64,000 bases of DNA from JAJPKK01 sp963747835 (GTDB lineage: Bacteria; Pseudomonadota; Alphaproteobacteria; Rhizobiales; Xanthobacteraceae). A program made the translations under genes and the position numbers. The stretch is from assembly GCA_963747835.1 (NCBI GenBank), contig CAVVGO010000006.1, forward strand, positions 620,001 to 684,000, in the 5' to 3' direction. The notes under the pieces were generated by a model. That model saw only the letters and a program-made list of their open reading frames with translations. It was not told the DNA's origin and did not search any database. Of the stretch, positions 16,919-25,391 are shown piece after piece. Within the stretch, counting starts at the first letter, position 1. The number at the start of each line of letters is the position of its first letter.

Positions 16919-18421
16919 TTAGTCGAGGTGAGCAAATCGGTCGACCGCGATCGGCTTCCGCAACGCCTTGAGGATGAGCGATTGAAACACGGCGCGCTCC
17001 GCTCGGGCCTTGGCAATGAATGGCTCGTTTGCCAGCTGATCGGTCGCGGCAAGTTCCTCCGCTTCCGCGAGCAGATCTTCTTCGTTGATCTTGGTGCAGC
17101 GGCCGTGGCGCAACACAACCTCGCCGCCGACCAGCACGGTGTCGACGCTTTCGCCGGTCTCGTACATCACGAGATGATTCCAGATGTCCCCGAGCGGGCG
17201 GTGGGTCGGCTTGTTCAAGTCGATAATGGCGAGATCGGCATGCGCGCCGACCTTGATGACGCCGAGTGTCCCGGGTTCGCCCAATACGGCGCCGCCATTG
17301 GCAGTCGCCATGCGCAAAGCACGTGGCGCCGTAATCCAGCGCTCGCAATCGGGCTGGCTGATACGGCTGAGCAGCATCGAGAATTTAGCCTGCTCAAACA
17401 GACTGATCGGATTGCCGCTGCTGCCGTCCGAGCCAAGCGCCACGGTGACGCCGGCTTCGAGCAACCGCGCCGTGGGCTGCAGCCCGCTGCCAAGCAGCAG
17501 ATTGCTGACCGGATTATTGACGATATTGACGCGCCGCTGCGCCGCCAGTTCGATGTCGCGCGCGGTGCACCAGACGAAGTGCGCAAGCGAGCTCTTGGGG
17601 CCAATCAGTCCGAACCGATCGAGATAGGCTACGAAGCTTCCCTCGCAGTCCGCGGGAGCGACGAGGGCCTGGGTCTTTGCCTCCAGCATATGCGTGTGCA
17701 GGCCGATCCCATGGCGCGCCGCGAAATCTCCGGTCAATTCGAGAAGATGCGGCGTGCATCGCTGGGGTCCGTCCACCCCGAGAAGGAGTTGGACGCGATC
17801 GCGTCCTCGCCATTCGGTCGCGACCTCCTCCATCATTGCGAAGTAATCCGCCGGCGGGGGAGGCCTGGACGCGAGCCAACGCTCTCGGATCTCAGGCGGC
17901 AATTCGGCGAGATCGATCGGCAGCAACTCGATATAGCGTTTGTCCTCGTACATCGGCGCCACCGCGGCGCGAAGGCCGATTTCCTGGTAGGCGGAGAACG
18001 CCGCCGAAACCGCTTCTACGGTCGGCAGCCCGGCGTGCCGAAAATGATCGACGGCACCGGTCACGCCGCGCCTGAGCATTTCCGCCGCCTGCAACAGGAC
18101 GGCAACTCTCACTTGGCGCAGCGGCTTCGGGGCACGACGCGCCATCGCATCGAGCACAAACAGATCAAGCGGCGCGCCACATACGCAGCCCCGCTGCAGC
18201 GACGACGCCGAATGGGAATGGCTGTTGATCAAGCCGGGGATGACAATCGCATTTTCGAACGCGAGCGTTTCGAACCGGGCTTCCAGGGGCGCGGGCGCGC
18301 CGGCCGGCAAAAGCGCCAGGATGCGTCCGTCGGCGATCCACAAGTCGGTGTTGTCGAGAACAGCCGGGGGCTCGTCGAGTTGTGCGATGCGCGCGCCGGT
18401 AATCCGAAGCAAACTCTTCAT
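16919..18421 (-). CDS. Amidohydrolase (guanine deaminase / AtzA-like superfamily)
   Basis: A 500-aa cyclic amidohydrolase. The first metal ligands lie in GLINSHSHS (H68, H70), a later histidine in HTHMLE and the catalytic aspartate in LGSDGSSGN, all conserved. The C-terminal beta-sandwich strand has ADLAIIDLNKPTHRP. Relatives deaminate or dechlorinate purines, pterins and triazines, or open lactams. The start MKSLLRITGARIAQLD at 18421 matches family N-termini; the frame runs to 18565 without a plausible start. It heads the operon that continues with a binding protein, molybdenum hydroxylase and split nitrile hydratase, and fits a deamination step on an N-heterocycle. Confidence 0.85.
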   Translation of the reverse strand: MKSLLRITGARIAQLDEPPAVLDNTDLWIADGRILALLPAGAPAPLEARFETLAFENAIVIPGLINSHSHSASSLQRGCVCGAPLDLFVLDAMARRAPKPLRQVRVAVLLQAAEMLRRGVTGAVDHFRHAGLPTVEAVSAAFSAYQEIGLRAAVAPMYEDKRYIELLPIDLAELPPEIRERWLASRPPPPADYFAMMEEVATEWRGRDRVQLLLGVDGPQRCTPHLLELTGDFAARHGIGLHTHMLEAKTQALVAPADCEGSFVAYLDRFGLIGPKSSLAHFVWCTARDIELAAQRRVNIVNNPVSNLLLGSGLQPTARLLEAGVTVALGSDGSSGNPISLFEQAKFSMLLSRISQPDCERWITAPRALRMATANGGAVLGEPGTLGVIKVGAHADLAIIDLNKPTHRPLGDIWNHLVMYETGESVDTVLVGGEVVLRHGRCTKINEEDLLAEAEELAATDQLANEPFIAKARAERAVFQSLILKALRKPIAVDRFAHLD

Positions 18422-18770
18422 CGCGATCAATTCGTTGGCGATCCGTTGCCGCGGGACACTCGTTTTCGTCGGATGGCGGAGCCGCGTCGGTGCCTGCTGT
18501 CCAAGCAAGATGGATGCCGTCCGTAAAAGGGGTGCCTCCTGATCGCCTGCAAGCCGTCGCCTCATGGCACACCAATTGCGTGACGCCTTCAGGACGACAC
18601 GAAGGCCCGTTCCGGGTTGCGGGGCATGAGGGCGAGCGCAACAAGTGCCGCGACCAAATCGGTCACCTAAGAGCGCCGGATGGGCATTCGCCTAAAAAAA
18701 CGGCACCCACGACGCGGCGGTCGGCTGAGCCGGTAGCCGCGTCAGCTTTCGGAGTTGACGGGAGGTCAGC
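18422..18770. promoter_or_regulatory. Divergent intergenic region between two halves of the catabolic block
   Basis: About 350 bp separate the minus-strand amidohydrolase operon from the plus-strand ATPase/permease pair, so promoters for both should be here. No convincing -35/-10 pair, long palindrome or riboswitch-like structure is apparent by eye. Confidence 0.35.
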
Positions 18771-19628
18771 TTGTTTGCGTTCAAACGCTCCGACGTTATG
18801 CCGACATCAAGCATTGAAAATGTCGCACTCAAAGAGGATGCGGCACTTTCGCCACAGCCAATGGTCGAGCTTGATGACGTCAGTCTGCGTTACGCCGAGG
18901 TTCTGGCGCTGACGAACACCACGATGTCGATACCAAAAGGCGGATTCGTCGCCGTGGTGGGACCCAGCGGCTGCGGCAAATCCACGTTGATGAAGCTCGT
19001 CACGGGCCTGCTTCCGCCAACGAGCGGCGAGGTTCGACTTGACGGCCGGCGCGTCCAAGGGCCGGTCCGAGGGGCCGGCATGGCTTTTCAGAACGCGACC
19101 TTGCTGCCGTGGCGCTCGACATTCGACAATGTGATGTTGCCGCTGGAAATCGTTGAGCCGTTCAAGCGGAATTTCAAGCGCGATCGAAAGAGTCTGGAAG
19201 CCCGCGTGCAGGCACTGCTGCAATCCGTCGGTCTCGGAGATTTCGGCGCCAGTTTTCCGTGGCAGCTTTCCGGCGGGATGCAGCAGCGCGCGAATCTGTG
19301 CCGCTCCATCATCCACGAGCCGACCCTTCTGATGCTCGACGAGCCGTTCGCCGCATTGGACGCCTTTACCAAAGAAGACCTGTGGCAGGTGTTGCAAAAT
19401 CTCTGGCTGCAGCGGCGCTTCACCGCCATTCTCGTGACGCATGATCTTCGCGAGGCGGCATTCCTGGCGGACACCGTCTACGTGATGAGCGAGCGACCCG
19501 GACGAATCGTGTGCCGGTGCCCAATCGAAATCGCGCGTCCGCGGACGCTCGCGACAACTTTCGACGCCGGCTATACCGACATTGTCAACGAACTCCGGTC
19601 ACGAATTGCCGAGGTCAGGTCTCGATGA
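18771..19628 (+). CDS. ABC importer ATPase (SsuB type)
   Basis: A 285-aa ABC ATPase with Walker A GPSGCGKST, Q-loop FQNATLLPW, signature LSGGMQQR, Walker B LMLDEPFAALD and switch histidine VTHD. The TTG at 18771 is chosen because GGGAGG lies five bases upstream; an ATG at 18798 is the alternative. The permease follows 13 bp later. The matching periplasmic protein is probably encoded across the divergent promoter at 15.7-16.8 kb. Confidence 0.9.
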   Translation: MFAFKRSDVMPTSSIENVALKEDAALSPQPMVELDDVSLRYAEVLALTNTTMSIPKGGFVAVVGPSGCGKSTLMKLVTGLLPPTSGEVRLDGRRVQGPVRGAGMAFQNATLLPWRSTFDNVMLPLEIVEPFKRNFKRDRKSLEARVQALLQSVGLGDFGASFPWQLSGGMQQRANLCRSIIHEPTLLMLDEPFAALDAFTKEDLWQVLQNLWLQRRFTAILVTHDLREAAFLADTVYVMSERPGRIVCRCPIEIARPRTLATTFDAGYTDIVNELRSRIAEVRSR

Positions 19629-19641
19629 ACGGAGCATCATA

Positions 19642-20406
19642 GTGAACGCAGCCATCATGAGGCGCGCCCGTCCATGGCTCGCAACAATCGGCTTGGTCCT
19701 GTTTTGGGAACTGAGTTGCCGATTGTTTTCGGTGCCGACATTCGTGTTGCCCGCGCCAAGTCAGATCCTGGACGTCAGCATTCAATTCAGAGAGCCGTTG
19801 TTTATTAACGGTCTGCAGACTTTGCTCACCACGATCGCGGGATTTGCCATCGCGATCGTCGTCGGCATCCTGCTCGGCGTGGCGGTCGGGAGCTCGCCAA
19901 CGGTCTACGAGATTCTTTATCCGCTGCTGATCGGATTCAATGCCATTCCCAAGGTTGCGCTCGTTCCGGTCGTCGTGATCTGGTGCGGGATCGGCACCCT
20001 GCCGGCGATCATTACCGCCTTCGTGATTTCATTTTTCCCGATAACCGTGAACGTCGCGACCGGGCTTGCGAGCGTCGAACCGGAAATGCGCGACGTGCTT
20101 CGCGTCCTCGGAGCGAGCCGCTACGAGGTTCTTCGCAAGGTCGGCATCCCCCGGTCGATGCCTTACCTGTTTGCCTCGTTGAAGGTCGCCATTACGCTTG
20201 CCTTCATCGGCTCGGTGATATCGGAGACCGTGGCAGCAAACAAAGGTATCGGATTTCTGATGTTGTCGGCCTCGTCGCAATTCCAGGTGCCGCTGGTCTT
20301 CGCCGGGCTGCTTCTGGTCGCCGCCATGAGCATCGTCCTCTACGCATTCTGCGCGATATTGGAGCGCCGCATGACGGGATGGTCTTACCGTGGACAGGCA
20401 ACTTGA
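19642..20406 (+). CDS. ABC importer permease (SsuC type)
   Basis: A 254-aa permease with about six membrane spans and the EAA loop LRVLGASRYEVLRKVGIPRSMP. The GTG at 19642 is preceded by GGAG seven bases upstream and follows the ATPase stop by 13 bp; the frame could extend to 19582 only by overlapping the ATPase gene. With that ATPase it forms the membrane half of a second NMT1/SsuA-class importer in the same catabolic block. Confidence 0.88.
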   Translation: MNAAIMRRARPWLATIGLVLFWELSCRLFSVPTFVLPAPSQILDVSIQFREPLFINGLQTLLTTIAGFAIAIVVGILLGVAVGSSPTVYEILYPLLIGFNAIPKVALVPVVVIWCGIGTLPAIITAFVISFFPITVNVATGLASVEPEMRDVLRVLGASRYEVLRKVGIPRSMPYLFASLKVAITLAFIGSVISETVAANKGIGFLMLSASSQFQVPLVFAGLLLVAAMSIVLYAFCAILERRMTGWSYRGQAT

Positions 20407-20458
20407 TCACATGAAACTAACGACGGCGCGCCATCAACATCCGAAAGGCGACCGACAA

Positions 20459-21082
20459 TCACTTTGGTTTTCTACGAACTTCGGAGCGGGGGCCATTGGG
20501 TCGAATCCGTAACCCGTCGATGAAGACGTCAACGAGGCGCAGGACGCTGGTCTGCCAGCCGGGGTTATCGTTCATGTAACACATGCCGATGAGGGCACGC
20601 AGAAGGTCTTCCGGACGGATGTCGTCGCGGATTTCGCCTGCCGCAATAGCGCGGTCCAGCAGCCCGCCGACGGACCGCGTCAGCTGATCGAATGAATATG
20701 AGAAGAGTTCCGAGTTTTTGTAGGCAGCAAGAGCGAGCGCTGCCGACATGCCCTTTTTTGTAGCAACGAACCTCACATTCGAGCGCATCCAGTGACGCAG
20801 CGCGTCGACCGGCGCCTCCTGTTTCAAATGTTCAGCCAGATCGGCAAGCTGTTCCACTTCGCGGCGGTACACCGCTTCGAACAAAGCTTCGCGGGTGGGG
20901 AAATGCCGGTAGAGCGTGCCGATGCCGACGCCGGCAGCCCGCGCGACGGCTTCGAGGCTGGCCTCGGCACCACCGGCGCTGAAAACCGCTTTCGCCGCCT
21001 CGAGAACACGCTCGCGATTGCGAACAGCGTCGGCGCGCGGCTTTCGCGTGCTGTTCTCCGACTGCCTCATACCAACGTCCAA
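20459..21082 (-). CDS. TetR-family transcriptional regulator
   Basis: A 207-aa regulator. The N-terminal TetR DNA-binding domain is clear: RERVLEAAKAVFSAGG, ASLEAVARAAGVGIGTLYRH, then FPTREALFEAVYRREVEQL. The C-terminal ligand domain resembles the TetR_C group common in proteobacteria. It is divergent from the PaoABC-like operon, and the shared 245-bp gap holds a 17-bp palindrome between a predicted -35 and -10, so it most likely represses that operon and itself. An alternative start is the ATG at 21070. Confidence 0.9.
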   Translation of the reverse strand: MDVGMRQSENSTRKPRADAVRNRERVLEAAKAVFSAGGAEASLEAVARAAGVGIGTLYRHFPTREALFEAVYRREVEQLADLAEHLKQEAPVDALRHWMRSNVRFVATKKGMSAALALAAYKNSELFSYSFDQLTRSVGGLLDRAIAAGEIRDDIRPEDLLRALIGMCYMNDNPGWQTSVLRLVDVFIDGLRIRPNGPRSEVRRKPK

Positions 21083-21093
21083 TCTTGATAGCC

Positions 21094-21122
21094 TTGCAAA
21101 ACGGAGGCATCCTCCGTATATT
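21094..21122 (+). promoter_or_regulatory. Predicted promoter with TetR operator for the aldehyde oxidase operon
   Basis: TTGCAA (21094-21099) and TATATT (21117-21122) are separated by 17 bp. A perfect 17-base inverted repeat, ACGGAGG-CAT-CCTCCGT, occupies 21101-21117, filling the spacer and touching the -10. Such placement allows repression by occlusion, and TetR operators are typically palindromes of this size. The assignment to the neighbouring TetR is inferred from position. Confidence 0.6.
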
Positions 21123-21327
21123 CGTCCTCAGCAGGCTGACACATAACATCCGTATCGGGCAACGGCGACGAACCTGAGCACGCGCCGTCGCGGCGGATTT
21201 AGGTCTTCGATCGCCAAACTCCGGGCCATCCGGTCGCTTGGCGAAGTCGCGGAAGCTACTAGATGGAGGCTGCAAGATTGGAACCCGTCAGTCGGCGGCT
21301 CGTTGAACCATCATTGCGGAGCACTGC

Positions 21328-21825
21328 ATGAACATCTCAACAACTCTGATTGTGAACGGTGTGAAGAGGACGATCGATATCGACGACCCTCGACTTACGC
21401 TCTTGGATCTTTTGCGCGAACACCTTGATTTGACCGGAACCAAGAAGGGCTGCGACCGCGGACAATGCGGCGCCTGCACGGTCATCGTAGACGGACGGCG
21501 GATCAATTCCTGCCTTGCGCTCGCGATCAGTCATGACGGCGCCGACGTCCTGACGATCGAGGGCGTGGCCCAAGGCGACCGGCTTCATCCGGTGCAGACG
21601 GCGTTTCTGGCCCATGATGGCCTGCAATGCGGATACTGTACGCCCGGCCAGATCATGAGCGCGATCGCTCTGATCGAGGAGGGCCAGTCCGGCGACGATC
21701 CTGAGCGCGTCCGGGAAGGCATGAGCGGAAATCTGTGTAGGTGCGGCGCCTACCAGGGAATCACCGAGGCGGTGCTGGAGGCTCAAAGAGAGCTTGGTGC
21801 GACAGCCCGAAGGGAGGTCGCATGA
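21328..21825 (+). CDS. paoA: Aldehyde oxidoreductase [2Fe-2S] subunit (PaoA-like)
   Basis: A 165-aa subunit with cluster motifs CDRGQCGACTV and CGYCTPGQ / CRCGAY. Its sequence style (TLIVNGVKRTIDIDDPRLTLLDLLREHLDLTG) is that of PaoA/YagT small subunits. It starts directly at the ferredoxin domain, so it lacks the Tat signal that sends E. coli PaoABC to the periplasm; this enzyme should be cytoplasmic. The stop overlaps the paoB start by ATGA. It leads a three-gene operon divergent from the TetR gene. Confidence 0.88.
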   Translation: MNISTTLIVNGVKRTIDIDDPRLTLLDLLREHLDLTGTKKGCDRGQCGACTVIVDGRRINSCLALAISHDGADVLTIEGVAQGDRLHPVQTAFLAHDGLQCGYCTPGQIMSAIALIEEGQSGDDPERVREGMSGNLCRCGAYQGITEAVLEAQRELGATARREVA

Positions 21826-22880
21826 AAACGTTCGACTACGCGAGGCCGGCAACGCTTCGAGAAGCCATCGCGGCCGCGTCGGAACCGGGTGCCGCCTACT
21901 TGGCAGCCGGCACCAACCTTCTGGACCTGATGAAAGGCGGCATCACTCGCCCGAGCCGGCTTGTCGACATCAGCCACCTTCCCGACCTCGACCGCATCGA
22001 AGACCTTTCCGACGGCGGCGTCCGAATTGGCGCGCTTGTCCGCAACGCTGACCTCGCCCACGATCGGAGTTTTGCCCAACGCTTTCCGGCAATCGCCGAA
22101 GCGCTTCTCTCGGGAGCGTCCGCGCAGCTTCGCAATGCCGCCACGGTCGGCGGCAATCTCTTGCAGCGGACGCGTTGCGCTTACTTCTACGACATCGCAA
22201 GTGCCTGCAATAAGCGCGATCCCGGTTCGGGCTGCGACGCCCGCGGCGGCGACAACAGGCTTCACGCCATAATGGGGTGGAGCGAGAGCTGCATCGCGAC
22301 ACATCCGTCTGATTTCTGCGTGCCGCTGGTCGCACTCGACGCTGTTGTCGAGATCGAAGGCAGCGCAGGACGGCGCGAAGTCCCGCTTGAAACATTTCAC
22401 CGGTTGCCGGGGGACGCTCCGGAACGCGAAAACGTGCTGCAGCCCGGTGAAATAATTGTCGCGGTGCGCCTGCCGGCGGAGGCGGTCGATTTCGCGGCCC
22501 ATGCCCGCTACATCAAAGTTCGTGAACGTACCTCCTACGCATTCGCAGTCGTATCGGCCGCAGCCGCGTTGCGCATCAAGGGTAATGTAGTCGCGCAAGC
22601 GCGCCTCGCGCTCGGCGGCGTCGCCATGAAACCGTGGCGCGCCCGTGAAGCGGAATTGATCCTCGCCGGCGGGCGCGCGGATGCTTCACTTTTCCATCGT
22701 GCTGCCGATGCTGCGGTCGCGGTGGCGAAGCCCTCCGGCGACAACGGCTTCAAGATAGAGCTTGCGCGACGGATCGTCGTGCGGGCCCTCACGCTCGCCG
22801 CAGCCGGCACGCCGGAGCGTGTGCCCGCGCTTCCGGCATCCCCCTTTGCCTCCGTTTCCGGAGATACCATCCATGCCTGA
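21822..22880 (+). CDS. paoB: Aldehyde oxidoreductase FAD/[4Fe-4S] subunit (PaoB-like)
   Basis: A 352-aa FAD subunit. FAD motifs are AAGTNLLDLMKGG and ATVGGNLLQRTRC. The insertion QRTRCAYFYD...CNKRDPGSGC carries cysteines found in PaoB/YagS, where they bind an extra [4Fe-4S] cluster absent from most xanthine-dehydrogenase-family FAD subunits. This is the main reason for a PaoABC rather than generic CoxM call. The ATG at 21822 overlaps the paoA stop and the gene's own end overlaps paoC by eight bases. Confidence 0.9.
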   Translation: MKTFDYARPATLREAIAAASEPGAAYLAAGTNLLDLMKGGITRPSRLVDISHLPDLDRIEDLSDGGVRIGALVRNADLAHDRSFAQRFPAIAEALLSGASAQLRNAATVGGNLLQRTRCAYFYDIASACNKRDPGSGCDARGGDNRLHAIMGWSESCIATHPSDFCVPLVALDAVVEIEGSAGRREVPLETFHRLPGDAPERENVLQPGEIIVAVRLPAEAVDFAAHARYIKVRERTSYAFAVVSAAAALRIKGNVVAQARLALGGVAMKPWRAREAELILAGGRADASLFHRAADAAVAVAKPSGDNGFKIELARRIVVRALTLAAAGTPERVPALPASPFASVSGDTIHA

Positions 22881-25138
22881 GATTTCACTCACACGGACGC
22901 CCGCGCATATTCGACATGGCTCCAACATAGGTCAGCCCCTCACCCGCCGTGAGGGCGCCCTCAAAGTTACCGGTAGCGCCCGGTACGCCGCCGACCATCA
23001 TCCGCCCGGGATGCTGTACGCGGTTCTTGCAGTCAGTAGCATCGCGCGTGGTCGCGTCACATTTCTCGACGTTGCGGCGGCGAAGGCTCATCCGGGAGTC
23101 GTCGAGGTGATGACGCCATCAAACAAACCGGCGCTCGCGCAGGACCCGGACGCAAAAACAAATCCCTTCATGTTTCGAACTCGATCTGCTGCAAAACGAC
23201 CGGGTGCGGTACGCAAACCAGTCGATCGCCGTCGTGATCGCGGAAACGCTCGAGGCGGCGACGGAAGGAGCGGCGCTGCTGTCGCCCCGCTACGACATCG
23301 ATCCGGCACGGATCGGGCTCAATTCGACCGAGAGCTTTATGCCGCAAGCCGTCGGCGTCGGAAATCCGCCGGAGGTCCATCGTGGCAACGTGCCGGCCGG
23401 CCTTGCCGCGGCTTCCACGCAAATTGAAGCGACCTACGAGACTGCACCGCAGTATCACAACGCGATGGAGCCGCACGCGATCGTGGCCACGTGGGACGGC
23501 GATACACTCTCGATCGATACGCCGAGCCAGGGTCTTGCCATGGCGCAGGGTCGCGTCGCGGGGCTGTTCGGAATTTCTCCGAACAATATCCACATCCGCA
23601 GTCCGTTCCTCGGCGGTGGCTTCGGCTCCAAGGGTTTCATCTCGGGGCCACAGGTTCTCGGGATCATGGCGGCCCGCTTGGTGGGAAGGCCGGTCAAACT
23701 GGTGCTCCGTCGCGAGCAGATGTATGGCCCGGTAGGACACAGGGCGCCGACCCGGCAAACCTTGCGGATGGGTGTCGACATCGATGGCAAGCTGACGGCG
23801 CTCGATCATCGAACCAAGACGATGTCGAGCACCTTCGACGACTTCTTCGAGCCGGCGTCCGACATTTCGCATACGCTTTATGCGAGCCCGGCTATCTCCA
23901 CGTCCCATGAGGCTGTCCGGGTCGACACCGGAACGCCGCTCTTCATGCGTGCACCCGGAGAGGCCACAGGTTCGATCGCGCTCGAAAGCGCCATCGACGA
24001 AATGGCTCACGCCTGCGGAATGGATCCGCTGGCCTTCCGGCTCAAGAATTATGCCGAGGTCGAGCCGATATCCGGTAAGCCGTTTTCCTCAAAGGCGTTA
24101 CGCGGCTGCTACACGCAAGGCGCGGAGCGTTTCGGCTGGCAACGTCGCCCACTCCCACCCCGGCAGATGCGTGATCGTGACGGATTGCTCGTCGGCTGGG
24201 GCGTCGGCACGGCGACGTTTCCGGCGCTCATGTTCCAGGCCGAGGCAAACGCGATCCTGCTCCACGACGGCAGCGGCGTCATGGAGATCGGGGCGCACGA
24301 CATGGGTCAGGGCGCCTGGACCGCACTGGCACAGATCGCGGCAGATGGCCTCGGGCTCGACATCGACCAGGTCGAGTTCAGATCGGGGACTTCCGACCTC
24401 CCGGATGGCGGTATCGCGGGCGGGTCGGCCCACACCGCGACCGCCGGCATGGCAATTCACAACGCCGGCGCCGACGTGATCGCGCGGCTTGCCGACCTCG
24501 CCACCAACAACGATCGCTCGCCGCTGTTTGGCGCGGGAAATGCCGGAGTGATCGCGCGCGACGGCCGCCTGTTCCGTCGCGACGACGAGAGCCGCAGCGA
24601 GACCTACGCCGACATCCTCAGCCGCGCCGGTCTCGCGAAGATCGAGGGCCACGGCAAGAGCGCCGCCGATCCCGCCGCGCAATCGACCTACGCCATGCAT
24701 GCCCATGGGGCGGTGTTCGCCGAGGTCAAAGTCGATCCCGATCTCGGGCAGATGCGGGTTACCCGACTGGTCGGGGCGTTCGCCGCAGGCCGGATCATCA
24801 ATCCCCGCATGGTGCGCAGCCAGCTCTGTGGCGGAATGATTTGGGGCGTGTCGTTCGCACTGCATGAGCACGCCGTGATGGATCCGCGCTCCGGTCGCCT
24901 GATGAACCCCAATCTGGGCGAGTACCACATTCCGGTGAACGCGGACGTGCCCTTGGTCGAAGCGATCCTGGTCGAGGAGAGCGACCCGCACGTGAACGCC
25001 CTCGGCATCAAGGGCGTGGGTGAGATCGGGGTTACCGGCACGGCGGGCGCGGTTGCGAACGCGGTCTGGCATGCAACCGGAGTCCGGGTGCGCAAATTTC
25101 CCGTCACGCTGGATGGGTTGATCGAGCATCAGTCGTGA
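22873..25138 (+). pseudogene. paoC: Aldehyde oxidoreductase Mo subunit (PaoC-like), one-base frameshift
   Basis: The molybdopterin subunit of a PaoABC-type aldehyde oxidase. The first 100 residues (MPEISLTRTPAHIRHGSNIG to TNPFMF) are in one frame and the remaining 645 in another, joined at about 23177-23180 where one surplus base sits in TTTCGAACTC. Removing it gives FRLDLLQNDRVRYANQ and a 754-aa protein. Downstream, the Moco motif FLGGGFGSKGF, the MRAPGEATG loop and the terminal GIKGVGEIGVTG with its catalytic glutamate are intact. If the frameshift is real the enzyme is lost; if it is an assembly error the operon is complete. Confidence 0.85.
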
Positions 25139-25194
25139 TGAAACAACCCGTTCGTCATGAACTGTCCGCGGGCACAAGAAGATTTCGCTCCGCA

Positions 25195-25311
25195 TCGTCA
25201 TTCCGGGACGCGCGTTTCCGCGCGGGCCCGGAATCCATAACCACGGTCGGGAATTGTGCGGAGAAAATCGGGGTTATGGGGTCCGGGCTCGCCCCGGCGC
25301 CCCGGAACGAC
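25195..25311. repeat. Intergenic palindromic repeat
   Basis: The gap after paoC is nearly filled by an imperfect inverted structure. It opens CGTCATTCCGGGAC, contains a GGCCCGGAATCCATAACC / GGGGTTATGGGGTCCGGGC pair, and closes GCCCCGGAACGAC. This arrangement is widespread between genes in Bradyrhizobium-type genomes and may also act as a convergent terminator. No ORF is supported in it. Confidence 0.6.
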
Positions 25312-25391
25312 AAATGCGTTCGGTACGACCGGCCTGGACAAGTCAAGCCGGACGATGACGGCGGGAAGGTCATCGGCCAGAGCCGTTGCTG

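Noticed and set aside
16850..18526. 558-codon plus-strand frame opposite the amidohydrolase
   Set aside because: Antisense shadow; no motif, and the minus strand has intact amidohydrolase ligands.
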